Assembly (NCBI GenBank): GCA_002441005.1
Contig: DJWO01000006.1
Span: 62,001 to 126,000, forward strand
Length of the DNA stretch: 64,000 nucleotides
From: Candidatus Aminicenantes bacterium UBA6228
GTDB taxonomy: Bacteria > Acidobacteriota > Aminicenantia > Aminicenantales > Saccharicenantaceae
Direction: 5' to 3'
Shown here: piece by piece, positions 1 to 8,422 of the stretch
Numbering within the stretch: the first letter of the stretch is position 1
Layout of the letters: each line of letters begins with the position of its first letter
Position numbers and translations under genes: made by a program
Notes under the pieces: generated by a model
Databases searched by the model: none
What the model was told of the DNA's origin: nothing
Seen by the model: the letters and a program-made list of their open reading frames with translations, nothing else

Positions 1-737
1 AGAAAATGACCGACCTGATAACTGAAATCAGCCGGGGCCTGGAGCATTTGCCCTTTAAAATTGATGTACCCACCATTGTCGGCCAGATCAATGTAGAAAG
101 AATAACCAATATTTTACTGGGCACTCTTGGCTCCTTTTTTAGTTTTGTCGGTAATTTAATTTTGGTCTTCGTCTTTGTTATTTTCATTCTGGCTGGCCGT
201 GACAAGCTGGCTGATAAAGTGGTCAGAGCCTTTGCTCCCGAGAGAGCCAGTTATCTTAGCCGGGTGCTGGTCAGTCTTAATGGTCAGATTCAGAAATATC
301 TGGCAGTTAAAACTCTGGTCAGCATCATTAACGGCGCGCTTGTTTGCTTGATTTTGATTATTTTTGGTGTTGATTTTGCCCTGCTGCTTGGCTTTCTCAC
401 TTTTGTCTTGAATTTTATTCCTTCCTTTGGCTCGATTATCGCCACCATCATTCCAACCTTGATTGCCTTTTTGCAGTTTGGCAATTCATTAACACCTATC
501 TGGGTTTTGTTGGCTATTGCCGTTACCGACTCTATTCTGGGAAATTTTGTTGATCCAAAATTGATGGGTCAAAGTCTGAATCTGAGTCCGTTACTGGTTC
601 TGTTTACCCTGATCTTCTGGGGCTGGCTGTGGGGAATTGCCGGGATGATTCTGTCTGTACCCCTGCTGGCTGTCTTGAAGATCATTCTGGAAAATATTCC
701 ATCCACCCAGCCTCTGGCTATCTTAATGAGCAAATAG
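1..737 (+). CDS. AI-2E family transporter (PerM/YdiK-like), 5' truncated
   Basis: This is the C-terminal part of a polytopic inner-membrane protein of the AI-2E/PerM permease family, whose substrates are mostly undefined (some export autoinducer-2, some are Na+/H+ antiporters). The frame is open to the left edge, so the first methionine at base 6 need not be the true start. About 243 residues remain of a family usually near 350. Long hydrophobic stretches lie at roughly residues 40-62, 100-160, 165-180 and 195-230. The segment with VDPKLMG followed by LSPLLVLFTLIFWGWLWG and then GMILSVPLLAVLK is the typical C-terminal family signature. It converges on rnc with only 14 bases between the two stops. 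The family call is confident; the substrate is unknown. Confidence 0.85.
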   Translation, partial: KMTDLITEISRGLEHLPFKIDVPTIVGQINVERITNILLGTLGSFFSFVGNLILVFVFVIFILAGRDKLADKVVRAFAPERASYLSRVLVSLNGQIQKYLAVKTLVSIINGALVCLILIIFGVDFALLLGFLTFVLNFIPSFGSIIATIIPTLIAFLQFGNSLTPIWVLLAIAVTDSILGNFVDPKLMGQSLNLSPLLVLFTLIFWGWLWGIAGMILSVPLLAVLKIILENIPSTQPLAILMSK

Positions 738-751
738 CTGGCTGGTTTGGT

Positions 752-1522
752 TCAATCCTTTGTTTCCTGGCCGTTTTCGTCCTGGCAGATAAAAAAAGCT
801 TCATCAGAGATAGCCTGAAATTTGTCCTTGGATAATTTTTTTAAGGCTTTCTGGGCTGCTTTTTGTTCAGCACTCTTTTTCGACAGGCCTTTAGCCCTGG
901 CCAGGATCTCCCGGCCCGAACTAACTTCAATGGTGAAAACCTTTTCATGTTCAGGACCTGACTCGCTGATTGTCCGGTAAAGGGGTGACGGCAGCTGATG
1001 TTGATTAAAATACTCCTGGAGGGCCGACTTAAAGTTATTGATTTGAAAATTGGTCCGGGGTAGTTTCTTATAATATTTCTTAAGAAGAAAGGCCAGAACC
1101 TGCCTGGCGGTCTGATAATCGCTATCCAGATAGATGGCACCCATCAAGGCTTCCGTAGTCGCGGCCATAATACTCTTTTTCTGACGTCCGCCGTTTTTTT
1201 CTTCTCCCTTGCCGAATTTGATCTGCTTGTCGAGTCCCAGTTTTTTAGCCAGCCGGGCTAAAGAGTTAGTTGAGACCAGAATTGACTTCAGCTTCGACAG
1301 CTGGCCTTCACTCAGCCCGGGGTAATAAGAGAACAACAGATCAGCCAGAATAAGACCGACGACGGAATCACCCAGAAACTCCAGTATCTCGTTGTCTTTA
1401 AATCCCTGGCCGGGATGTTCATGAGCATAGGAGCTATGGATCAGGGCCTGTTCCAGTAGTTCCTTATTTTTGAACTTATAATTTATTTTTTTTTCAATAG
1501 CAGTTAAGGTCATTGGTTTCAA
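752..1522 (-). CDS. rnc: Ribonuclease III
   Basis: This endoribonuclease cleaves double-stranded RNA in rRNA processing and mRNA turnover. The N-terminal catalytic domain (about residues 5-150) carries the signature around ILEFLGDSVVGLI, whose Glu and Asp are metal ligands, and a second acidic site in ATTEALMGAIYLD. A double-stranded RNA-binding domain follows (about 160-230), ending in the usual AEQKAAQKAL helix. A charged tail of about 25 residues extends past the usual end. The chosen TTG start overlaps the pyrC stop by 4 bases. An ATG at 1513 is an equally plausible start, and neither has a strong ribosome site. It is the last gene of a pyrR-pyrC-rnc run, so it is probably translationally coupled to pyrC. 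Confidence 0.95.
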   Translation of the reverse strand: MKPMTLTAIEKKINYKFKNKELLEQALIHSSYAHEHPGQGFKDNEILEFLGDSVVGLILADLLFSYYPGLSEGQLSKLKSILVSTNSLARLAKKLGLDKQIKFGKGEEKNGGRQKKSIMAATTEALMGAIYLDSDYQTARQVLAFLLKKYYKKLPRTNFQINNFKSALQEYFNQHQLPSPLYRTISESGPEHEKVFTIEVSSGREILARAKGLSKKSAEQKAAQKALKKLSKDKFQAISDEAFFICQDENGQETKD

Positions 1523-2823
1523 TCAAACCAGATATTAGCATAGTTTTTATTCTGATAAACAGGCTGGCCGGCGATGATGGTCATAACTATTGATCCGGTG
1601 AAGGTCGAACCAAGAAAAGGTGTATTACAGCTTTTGGAAGCCATAGTTTCCTTGGTAATGACAGTTTTTCCTTCCAGATCGATGATGGTCAGATCAGCCC
1701 TTTCGCCCTCCTTTATCCGTCCACCGGCTCTAAGTTTAAGCACGTTAGCCGGCCCGGAGCTTAAAGCCTCGATTACCCGGGCTAAGGGAAAACCGTGTTT
1801 TCTAACCAGCAAATCGAGCAAGGAAGGTAGAGCTGTTTCCAGGCCATTGATACCAAAAGGTGCTTTTTCCAGTCCGGCTTTCTTTTCCTCTTCAGTGTGA
1901 GGGGCATGATCGGTGGCGATAATATCAATTAAGCCAGTCTTCAGAGCCTGCCGCAACGATTGAACGTCTTCTTCAGTTCTCAGGGGAGGGTTAACCTTAG
2001 CATCTGGATTGCCAGTCAGCAGAATCTCTTCGGTCAAGAGAAGATGATGAGGGGTAACTTCAGCTGTTACCGGTACACTCGCGGCCCGGGCCCAGCTGAG
2101 GAGTTCTACCGAACCTCTGGTACTCAGGTGGGCCAGGTGGACGGGCAGCTTCAAATCTTTAGCCAGGATAATATCTCTGGCCACCATAATTTCTTCAGCG
2201 GCTGCCGGCAGTCCGGTTAGCTTCAGGAGTTTTGAGACCCGGCCTTCATTAACCAGGCCATTTTGAGCCAGGCTTTTTTCTTCACAATGGTCAATGACTG
2301 GCAGGTCCAGACTGGCAGCTTGTTCCATGGCTTGTCTCATCAAGGCTGAATTGCTAACCGGCTGTCCGTCATCCGAAAAACCGGCTGCTCCGGCTGAAGC
2401 CAGTTCGGCCATCGGGCTTAATTGCTGACCTTTTTCTTCCCTGGAAATGGCGGCTATAGGCAAAACCCTGACCGGCGAAACTATCTTAGCCCTGTTTATA
2501 ATTTCTTTGGTTATTTCGGGCCGGTCATTTACCGGTCTGGTATTTGGCATACAGCAAATGATTGTAAACCCACCCCGGGCTGCCGCCTGGCTACCGGTCT
2601 GAATCGTTTCTTTATGTTCGCCTCCAGGTTCGCGCAGGTGAGTATGGAGGTCAATAAATCCAGGGGTAACTAACAGTCCATCCGCCTTTATGGTCAGGCC
2701 GGCCTCAAGTTTAATCTCGGGTTTAATCCCGGCAATCAGCCCATCAACCAGCAGAAGGTCAAACCGGCCATCAATCTTTTCCCCCGGATCTAAAACTCTC
2801 GCCCCTCTGATCAGCACCTTCAA
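1519..2823 (-). CDS. pyrC: Dihydroorotase (type I)
   Basis: This zinc amidohydrolase interconverts carbamoyl-aspartate and dihydroorotate in de novo pyrimidine synthesis. It has 434 residues, as expected for the long bacterial class. The metal-binding DLHTHLREPG motif lies near residues 57-66. It is followed by CCMPNTRPVND, the SDDGQPV loop, the DHCE histidine region, and ATDHAPHT near residue 305, which carries the catalytic Asp. The start is TTG with a GGGAG ribosome site 8 bases upstream. It follows pyrR by 36 bases and overlaps rnc. The usual pyrB between pyrR and pyrC is absent here. Inactive paralogues exist in this family, but all ligand motifs are present, so the enzyme should be active. 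Confidence 0.95.
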   Translation of the reverse strand: MKVLIRGARVLDPGEKIDGRFDLLLVDGLIAGIKPEIKLEAGLTIKADGLLVTPGFIDLHTHLREPGGEHKETIQTGSQAAARGGFTIICCMPNTRPVNDRPEITKEIINRAKIVSPVRVLPIAAISREEKGQQLSPMAELASAGAAGFSDDGQPVSNSALMRQAMEQAASLDLPVIDHCEEKSLAQNGLVNEGRVSKLLKLTGLPAAAEEIMVARDIILAKDLKLPVHLAHLSTRGSVELLSWARAASVPVTAEVTPHHLLLTEEILLTGNPDAKVNPPLRTEEDVQSLRQALKTGLIDIIATDHAPHTEEEKKAGLEKAPFGINGLETALPSLLDLLVRKHGFPLARVIEALSSGPANVLKLRAGGRIKEGERADLTIIDLEGKTVITKETMASKSCNTPFLGSTFTGSIVMTIIAGQPVYQNKNYANIWFD

Positions 2824-2859
2824 CTCAGGCTCTCCCTTGACCTGTTTTTAGTTTGCCGT

Positions 2860-3423
2860 CTATTTTCGTTTTAAAGCTTCTTTCGGTTCAGTAATCAACA
2901 CCTCATCAATTTGATCGATTTCTTTCAGGTGAACTTCAACTCTTTCCCGTCTTGAAGTCGGTAACAGCCGGCCGGCATAATCAGGCCTGATCGGCAATTC
3001 CCGGTGTCCGCGGTCAATAAAAACAGCCAGTTGTATGGTGTGCGGGCGTCCCAGATCGAAGATAGCTTCCATAGCTGCCCGGCTGGTCCGGCCGGTAAAA
3101 ATGACATCATCGACTAATAAAACATCCTTGTTATCAAGGCTAAATTTTATTTCATCCCTGGCGGGCTGTTGCTTCTTTTCCTTTGAATCAAGATCATCCC
3201 GGTAGGGAGTAATATCGAGAGCCCTGACCGGGACATCCACGCCTTCGTTTTGCTTTAAAATCTCAGCCAGCCGCCGCCCGAGGTAATATCCTCTGGTTTT
3301 AACCCCGATGATGACCAGCTTCTCCAGCTCGCGGTTCCTTTCGGCGATTTCGGTGGCCATCCGCAGCAATGTCCGGCGGATTTTGCCATTGTCCATTATT
3401 CTGGCTTTGACCTTGGTTTCCAT
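2860..3423 (-). CDS. pyrR: PyrR-like pyrimidine regulator / uracil phosphoribosyltransferase
   Basis: This is a PRPP-binding type I phosphoribosyltransferase fold protein of 187 residues, matching PyrR length. The PRPP loop is VLLVDDVIFTGRTSRAAM at about residues 99-116, and the TRGYYLGRRLAE segment near residue 43 is typical of PyrR. In Firmicutes PyrR binds an anti-antiterminator stem in pyr mRNA and also has weak uracil phosphoribosyltransferase activity. It sits directly upstream of pyrC, which supports a regulatory role. I see no clear PyrR-type attenuator in the 49 bases upstream, so how it regulates here is open. The ATG has a GAGGA ribosome site. Confidence 0.9.
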   Translation of the reverse strand: METKVKARIMDNGKIRRTLLRMATEIAERNRELEKLVIIGVKTRGYYLGRRLAEILKQNEGVDVPVRALDITPYRDDLDSKEKKQQPARDEIKFSLDNKDVLLVDDVIFTGRTSRAAMEAIFDLGRPHTIQLAVFIDRGHRELPIRPDYAGRLLPTSRRERVEVHLKEIDQIDEVLITEPKEALKRK

Positions 3424-3472
3424 AATTTCCTCTTTCCGGCCAATTTAAAAAAATATCTTCGGCCAAATAGGG

Positions 3473-4435
3473 CTAAAAGTCAAGCCGCCTGGCTTTAATC
3501 AAAGAGCGACCAGAGGTCCCTTTAAAGAATTTTCTGGCCAGACTGATATCTCCGGCGAGAGCTTCTCTCAGGGCCTGGAGCGAACTGAATTTTTTTTCTG
3601 CTCTAATTTTTTTTATAAGCAGCAGAGAAACCGGCTGCCCGTAAACTTTTAGAGTAACGTCGAGAAGATGGCTCTCAATCCTGGTCGTTTTCCCGCCCAG
3701 GGTTGGCCTGACCCCGATATTAGAAACCGAAGGATGGACCGCACCCTTGATTTCAGTCAGAGAAATAAATACCCCGGGCGGCAGGAGGTCGTTTTTCGTT
3801 TCGAGATTAAGCGTCGGATAGCCCAGCTGTCGTCCGAGCTTCTGGCCGGTGACCACCCGCCCGCTGAGTTCATAAGGACGGCCAAGAAGCTGGCTGGCTT
3901 TTTCAACCTGTCCGGTTTCGAGCAACTTCCGGATTAAACTCGAGCTGATCGGGTGGCCGTGCCTGACTGCCGGCTCTAAGGCTTTGACTTTAAAGCCGTC
4001 AAGACGGCCAAATCGTTTTAAATCTTCGACCCCGCATTGCCGCCGGTAGCCGAATCTGAAATTACGCCCGACGACAACTTCCTTGACCTTCAGACTGTCC
4101 TTGATTATCTGCCGGGCAAAGGTCTCTCCACTAAAGCTCGACAGCTTTTTATCAAGCTCGAGTAACAGGCAAAAATCAAGGCCGGCCAGCTCAAAAGCTT
4201 GAAGACGCTGCTCCAGGGTCTGAATCATTTTAATCGGCCGGTGGTTTAAAGCCTGGTCGGGATGAGGATAAAACGACAGGACGCCGGCCAGGCACCTGGC
4301 TTCTCTGGCCTCAGCCCGGACCTTTTTTATAATCTTCTGATGCCCTAAATGGAAGCCATCAAAGATGCCTATGGCCAGGACAGAGCCGGCAGCCTGTTGT
4401 CTGGCCTCAGAGGAGAGATGGCGGAAAACTCTCAT
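3473..4435 (-). CDS. ribF: Bifunctional riboflavin kinase / FMN adenylyltransferase
   Basis: RibF phosphorylates riboflavin to FMN and adenylates FMN to FAD. The N-terminal nucleotidyltransferase half (about residues 1-180) has IGIFDGFHLGHQ near residue 22, a variant of the usual GNFDGVHLGH, plus FYPHP. The C-terminal kinase half has LGRPYELSGRVVTGQ, GRQLGYPTLNL and NIGVRPTLGG with the downstream ESHLLD. Its 320 residues match the family. It starts only 4 bases after the DUF1844 stop, with a poor ribosome site, so translation is probably coupled to that gene. Confidence 0.95.
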   Translation of the reverse strand: MRVFRHLSSEARQQAAGSVLAIGIFDGFHLGHQKIIKKVRAEAREARCLAGVLSFYPHPDQALNHRPIKMIQTLEQRLQAFELAGLDFCLLLELDKKLSSFSGETFARQIIKDSLKVKEVVVGRNFRFGYRRQCGVEDLKRFGRLDGFKVKALEPAVRHGHPISSSLIRKLLETGQVEKASQLLGRPYELSGRVVTGQKLGRQLGYPTLNLETKNDLLPPGVFISLTEIKGAVHPSVSNIGVRPTLGGKTTRIESHLLDVTLKVYGQPVSLLLIKKIRAEKKFSSLQALREALAGDISLARKFFKGTSGRSLIKARRLDF

Positions 4436-4439
4436 TTGC

Positions 4440-4748
4440 TCAGAGCTTGATAGCTTCAGTCTTGTTTAGATAGTGCATCTTAAGTTGAGACAGGACAGCT
4501 TCCAGAAAATTCTCTTCTTCGGGCTGGAGGTTACCTTTGGTCCGGTCTTTGAGCAGATCAAGAAGGTCAATTAACCGGCGGGCATATTCTAAATTTTCCT
4601 CCAGTTGATTGCTTTGAGGGTTTTCCAGCAAGCCGAGTTTCATTAAGGCCTGGGTATAGAAAGGAAAGACAATTGAACTGAAATCGATTGGAGGTATAAA
4701 TTCAGATTGTTCATCGTCCCTGGCTTCATTTTTCGGTTTGTCAGACAT
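4440..4748 (-). CDS. DUF1844 family small protein
   Basis: This is a 102-residue soluble protein of the DUF1844 family, whose function is unknown. The conserved core is visible: an N-terminal acidic linker, IDFSSIVFPFYTQALMKLG, the NLEYARRLIDLLDLL helix, KTKGNL, and a terminal helix with LSQLKMHY. Members are common in Acidobacteria and related phyla and often sit beside housekeeping genes. It has a GGGGA ribosome site and lies immediately upstream of ribF, probably in one transcript. No enzymatic motif is apparent. Confidence 0.85.
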   Translation of the reverse strand: MSDKPKNEARDDEQSEFIPPIDFSSIVFPFYTQALMKLGLLENPQSNQLEENLEYARRLIDLLDLLKDRTKGNLQPEEENFLEAVLSQLKMHYLNKTEAIKL

Positions 4749-4806
4749 AATGTTTTCCCCTGAATAATTTTTAAGTTTATGGGTTGAAAAACTTGCTTAC
4801 TTAGTC

Positions 4807-4836
4807 TAACTTTAGAAGCTAAATGATAGCTATAAT
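4807..4836 (+). promoter_or_regulatory. Possible promoter for mazG
   Basis: A perfect TATAAT at 4831-4836 is preceded by a weak TAACTT (4807-4812) at 18 bp. The mazG start lies 29 bases downstream of the -10 box, behind an AGGTCAAAGG ribosome site. The -10 box is convincing and the -35 box is not. Confidence 0.4.
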
Positions 4837-4864
4837 TGGCTAAAATTTCAAGAGAGGTCAAAGG

Positions 4865-5707
4865 ATGAAGAACGGCCGGCAAGCTGCCAAGCAATTTGAA
4901 CAATTACTGGAAATCATGACCCGGCTGCGGTCACCGCAGGGTTGTCCCTGGGATAGAGCCAGAAATAAGCAGGAAATAATCAATTATTTCCTGGAAGAAA
5001 CTTATGAAGCAGTCGAGGCTCTCCGCTCCAAAAAAGCAGAAGCAGCCAGAGAAGAGCTGGGAGATGTACTGATGGAGATAGTCTTTCTGTCTTTGTTTTA
5101 TGAAGAAGCCGGCCAGTTTTCAATGGCTGAAGTGATTGAAGGGATCAACCGGAAAATGCTGGACCGGCATCCGCATGTTTTTGGCCCGGTCAAAAAGACC
5201 AGCCAGGCCGAAATCGTCTCTGTCTGGCAGAGTCATAAAATGAAAGAGAAAAAACGGCAGTCACTGTTAGAGGGTTTGCCGGCCAGTGCCCCGTCTTTGT
5301 TTTACTCCTTCCTTTTAGGACAGAGGGCGGCCGCTCATGGCTTTGACTGGCCCGATGCCGGGCAGGCTCTGGAGAAAGTCGAAGAAGAACTGGCTGAATT
5401 CCGTCAGGCTCTTCGGTCCGGGAAGAAGGCCCCAATGGCTGAAGAACTCGGGGACTTGATGTTTTCTCTAAGTCAGGTTGCCCGCCAGCTTGGTTATAAT
5501 CCAGAAATAGTTCTTCATGAAGCCAATAAAAAATTTGAAGCCAGATTCAGGCAAATGGAAAGGGAAATTAGAAAGAAAGGTAAAAGCCTGAACAGCTGCT
5601 CAGCCGGCGAACTTGACCGGGCCTGGGAAAAAGTCAAAAATAAAAAAGCCAAGAGACGGAACCAAAAAGACAGGGGAAAAAGCAAAAAGCTCAGACCGGA
5701 AATATAA
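4865..5707 (+). CDS. mazG: MazG nucleoside triphosphate pyrophosphohydrolase
   Basis: This house-cleaning enzyme hydrolyses NTPs to NMP and pyrophosphate. Two tandem MazG domains are visible. The first has PQGCPWDRAR (about residues 20-29), FLEETYEAVEAL and EELGDVLMEIVF. The second has EKVEEELAEF and EELGDLMFSLSQVAR, with the EExxE and ExxD metal sites intact in both. The C-terminal 25 residues are a Lys/Arg-rich tail not seen in the E. coli protein (263 aa versus 280 here). It is divergent from the DUF1844-ribF genes and convergent with prfB. Confidence 0.95.
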   Translation: MKNGRQAAKQFEQLLEIMTRLRSPQGCPWDRARNKQEIINYFLEETYEAVEALRSKKAEAAREELGDVLMEIVFLSLFYEEAGQFSMAEVIEGINRKMLDRHPHVFGPVKKTSQAEIVSVWQSHKMKEKKRQSLLEGLPASAPSLFYSFLLGQRAAAHGFDWPDAGQALEKVEEELAEFRQALRSGKKAPMAEELGDLMFSLSQVARQLGYNPEIVLHEANKKFEARFRQMEREIRKKGKSLNSCSAGELDRAWEKVKNKKAKRRNQKDRGKSKKLRPEI

Positions 5708-5747
5708 GACCTGATGGAAAAAGAAATAAATCGGGGTATTAAACCGG

Positions 5748-6891
5748 TTATTTGGAGTTGTTGGCGGCCAGAACTTCCTTTTTTCTTAGAGTCAGACTGG
5801 CCTTGATAAAGTCGTCCAGATCTCCATCCAGAATGCGGTCAACATCCCCGGTTTCCAGCTTGGTTCTCAAGTCCTTGATCATCTTATAGGGATGCAGAAC
5901 ATAAGACCGGATTTGACTTCCCCAGGCAATATCAGACTTGCTATCTTCTAATTTATCAAGTTTCTCCTGTTTTTTTTGCTTTTCAATTTCATACAATCTG
6001 GCTTTGAGCAGCCTCAGGGCTGTAGCTTTATTCTGATGCTGGGACCTTTCATTCTGGCATTGAACGACGATGCCAGTCGGCAGATGGGTAATTCTGACGG
6101 CTGAATCTGTCCGGTTGACGTGCTGCCCGCCCTTGCCCGAAGAGCGGTAAGTGTCAATTTTTAGATCATCAGGATTAATCTCCACTTCAACATCATCCTC
6201 AATTTCGGGATAAACAAAAACAGCCGCAAAAGAAGTATGTCGCCTTTTGTTGGCATCAAAGGGAGAGATCCTGACCAGCCGGTGGACTCCTGATTCCTGG
6301 CTCAGTAGGCCGTAAGCATAATCGCCTTCTACCCGGATAGTAGCACTTTTCAGCCCGGCTTCCTCCCCCGGTTGAAAATCCACCACTTCCGTTTTAAAAC
6401 CTTTACGTTCAGCATAGCGGAGATACATGCGGAAAAGCATTTGAGCCCAATCCTGGGATTCGGTCCCTCCAGCTCCGGGGTGGATGGTCAGGATAGCATG
6501 GCGCGCGTCATCTGGATCAAAAAATAACGTTCTTAACTGGGCCGCCTGCAATTCCTGCTCAAAAAGATTCAAAGCTTCATTCAGCTCGCCCAAAATCTCC
6601 TGGCCTTCTTCGGCCAGTTCGAGCAGGACTTCTATTTCTTCCTTTTTTTCCTGAAGTTTCTGATAGAAATTAACTTCTTTTTCCAGCAGCTTCTTCCTCT
6701 GCTGGAGAGATTGAAATTTTTTCTGGTCAGACCAGGTGGCCGGCTGCGATACTTCGGTGTTAATCCGTTCTAATTCAAGCTGTTTATTATCCAGGTCAAA
6801 GAAAACCTCGGATTTCTTCCAGCTGTCTGAATAGATCCGAGGCTTTTTCTTTTTTTTCGGACAGAACTTCAATCAGGTTAGTTTCAGTCAC
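5748..6891 (-). CDS. prfB: Peptide chain release factor 2, programmed +1 frameshift
   Basis: RF2 terminates translation at UGA and UAA. The gene is in two frames. The first 31 codons start at GTG 6891, behind an AGGAG ribosome site 8 bases upstream, and end at an in-frame TGA (6798-6796). The remaining 349 residues are in the +1 frame, from GAC at 6797 to the stop at 5748, giving about 380 residues. The stop-codon recognition tripeptide SPF lies in VRISPFDANKRRH. The catalytic GGQ lies in SGKGGQHVNRTDSAVR. A long N-terminal coiled-coil region precedes them. The split is regulatory rather than damage, because the shift site matches the classic one. Without the shift, a single-frame reading would start at an unsupported codon at 6872 with a lysine-rich nonsense N-terminus. 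Confidence 0.95.
6795..6810 (-). promoter_or_regulatory. RF2 autoregulatory frameshift site
   Basis: Read on the coding strand, the site is CGAGG, then TTTT, then CTTTGAC. The zero-frame CTT-TGA-C slippery stop is identical to the classic bacterial prfB site. A Shine-Dalgarno-like GAGG (6809-6806) ends four bases before the CTT. Low RF2 slows termination at this UGA and favours slipping onto UUU, so RF2 controls its own synthesis. The mechanism is established; its operation here is inferred from the sequence. Confidence 0.93.
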
Positions 6892-7006
6892 TTCTGTTTC
6901 TCCTGCTCAGATTCAAAATAGGGGAAGTCAGGCTGGCTGTCAAGCAAGCCGGTGGTTAGTTTTGCCATGCCCCGGGATCTATAACTGGCTTCTAACTGCT
7001 CCGAAC

Positions 7007-7627
7007 TTACCGCTGGACAACAAAATAGCCAGGGTTCCTGACACTTTTTTTTACCAATTCGTCCTTCACCCTCTGGGCTTCTTCCCTGGTTGGATAGCCG
7101 CCCAGCCAGACGCGGTAAACTGTCTTTCGATCAGCAGGATAGGGATCCCTAATGACCGTCCGGTAGCCCTGCTTTTTGAATCTATCGGCTGCCAGCCTGG
7201 CACTGGACAGGTCGTTAAAAGCTCCGACCTGGACAAAATAGCTTCCCCCGGTTGTGGCCAGGGGAGGGTTGGTGGCTTTGACCGCTGGCTGGGTCTCACC
7301 GGATGGAGGTTGTTGAGGAGCAGTCGCAGCCGGCTTGGTTTCCGGGGGTGTCTGAGTAGCAGGGGAGACCTGTTGAGAAACGGTTTCAGATTTAGCTAAA
7401 GCCGGTGGATTTTCTGCCGGGGCTGTCTCTTCAGCTGGAAGGGTGGGCTTTTCCTGACTGACCTTTTCTTCTGTCCCGCTGGAAATTAAGCTTTTGGCCA
7501 GCAGATCAGACTGCTTCTTACCAACCTGAACACCCATAAAAAAGATAACTGTGCCCAGAATGAGGATACCCAGAATAATAAAAACCAGAATAGTCGTTGA
7601 GACCTGAACTTCCCGATAGTCTTTCAT
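7007..7627 (-). CDS. SPOR-domain membrane protein
   Basis: This is a 206-residue single-pass inner-membrane protein. One membrane helix (about residues 12-33) is followed by a Pro/Ala/Thr-rich linker (about 45-125). A C-terminal SPOR domain follows (about 128-200), with YFVQVGAFNDLSSARLAADRF and VYRVWLGGYPTREEAQRV. SPOR domains bind denuded peptidoglycan glycans at division septa, so a cell-division or envelope role is likely. It overlaps the slipin gene by 4 bases (ATGA) and follows nfeD and slipin in one operon. A DedD/FtsN-like role is an inference from architecture only. Confidence 0.85.
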   Translation of the reverse strand: MKDYREVQVSTTILVFIILGILILGTVIFFMGVQVGKKQSDLLAKSLISSGTEEKVSQEKPTLPAEETAPAENPPALAKSETVSQQVSPATQTPPETKPAATAPQQPPSGETQPAVKATNPPLATTGGSYFVQVGAFNDLSSARLAADRFKKQGYRTVIRDPYPADRKTVYRVWLGGYPTREEAQRVKDELVKKSVRNPGYFVVQR

Positions 7628-8388
7628 TGGACTTGTTTTTTCTCCTGACCTCTATCAAAGGCCCTGAGAATTTCCATAGGCAGCGGGAAAACAATGGTTG
7701 AATTCTTCTCAGAAGCAATTTCGGTCAGGGTGCCGAGAAAACGGAGCATAATGGTCTGGGGATTCTGAGAAATAATTTCAGCCGCCTGGGCCAGTTTTTC
7801 GGCTGATTGATATTCCCCTTCGGCGTGGATAACTTTAGCCCTTCTTTCCCGCTCGGCTTCAGCTTGACGGGCGATAGCCCTGATCATATTTTCAGGCAAA
7901 TCAATGTGCTTGATCTCGACCAGCTCAACCTTAATTCCCCACGGGTCAGTATGCATATCAATTATTTCTTGCAACTGAGCATTTAATTTTTCTCTTTCTG
8001 ACAGCAAGTCATCCAGCTCGACCTGACCGAGCACGCTGCGCAGAGTCGTCTGGGAAAGCTGAGAAGTAGCATAAAGATAATCCTGGACTTCCAGCACGGC
8101 TTTAAGCGGCTCCATCACCCGGAAATAAAGAACAGCGTTAACTTTAACCGAGACGTTATCCTTGGTGATAACATCCTGCGGCGGGATATCCATGACGATC
8201 AGCCTTAAACTGACCCTCATCATCCGGTCAACAGGAGAAAAAACAAAAATCAGGCCTGGACCTTTGGGTTTATGCAGCACCCGGCCCAGACGGAAAATCA
8301 CGCCGCGCTCATATTCTTTTAAAATCTTAATGCAGCTTAATAGGTAGAGCGCAACGATAATGGCCACAATTATTGGGAAACTAATCAT
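7624..8388 (-). CDS. Slipin (stomatin/SPFH family) membrane protein
   Basis: This 254-residue prohibitin/stomatin-like protein has an N-terminal membrane anchor (about residues 2-18), then the SPFH domain starting at EYERGVIFRLGRVL. It contains VSVKVNAVLYFRV and ELDDLLSEREKLNAQLQEII, and a charged helix AIARQAEAERERRAKVIHAEGE, all typical of slipins. Slipins organise membrane microdomains and are cleavage substrates of the STOPP protease encoded by nfeD. That gene lies 34 bases upstream, which is the conserved pairing. An AAGGAGG ribosome site precedes the ATG. Confidence 0.93.
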   Translation of the reverse strand: MISFPIIVAIIVALYLLSCIKILKEYERGVIFRLGRVLHKPKGPGLIFVFSPVDRMMRVSLRLIVMDIPPQDVITKDNVSVKVNAVLYFRVMEPLKAVLEVQDYLYATSQLSQTTLRSVLGQVELDDLLSEREKLNAQLQEIIDMHTDPWGIKVELVEIKHIDLPENMIRAIARQAEAERERRAKVIHAEGEYQSAEKLAQAAEIISQNPQTIMLRFLGTLTEIASEKNSTIVFPLPMEILRAFDRGQEKKQVQ

Positions 8389-8422
8389 TTCTACCTCCTT
8401 TTGACAGGTAAAACCTGTCGCC

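Noticed and set aside
6812..6872. Single-frame prfB start at 6872
   Set aside because: It gives a Lys-rich nonsense N-terminus, while the CTT-TGA-C frameshift joins a properly initiated upstream reading frame.
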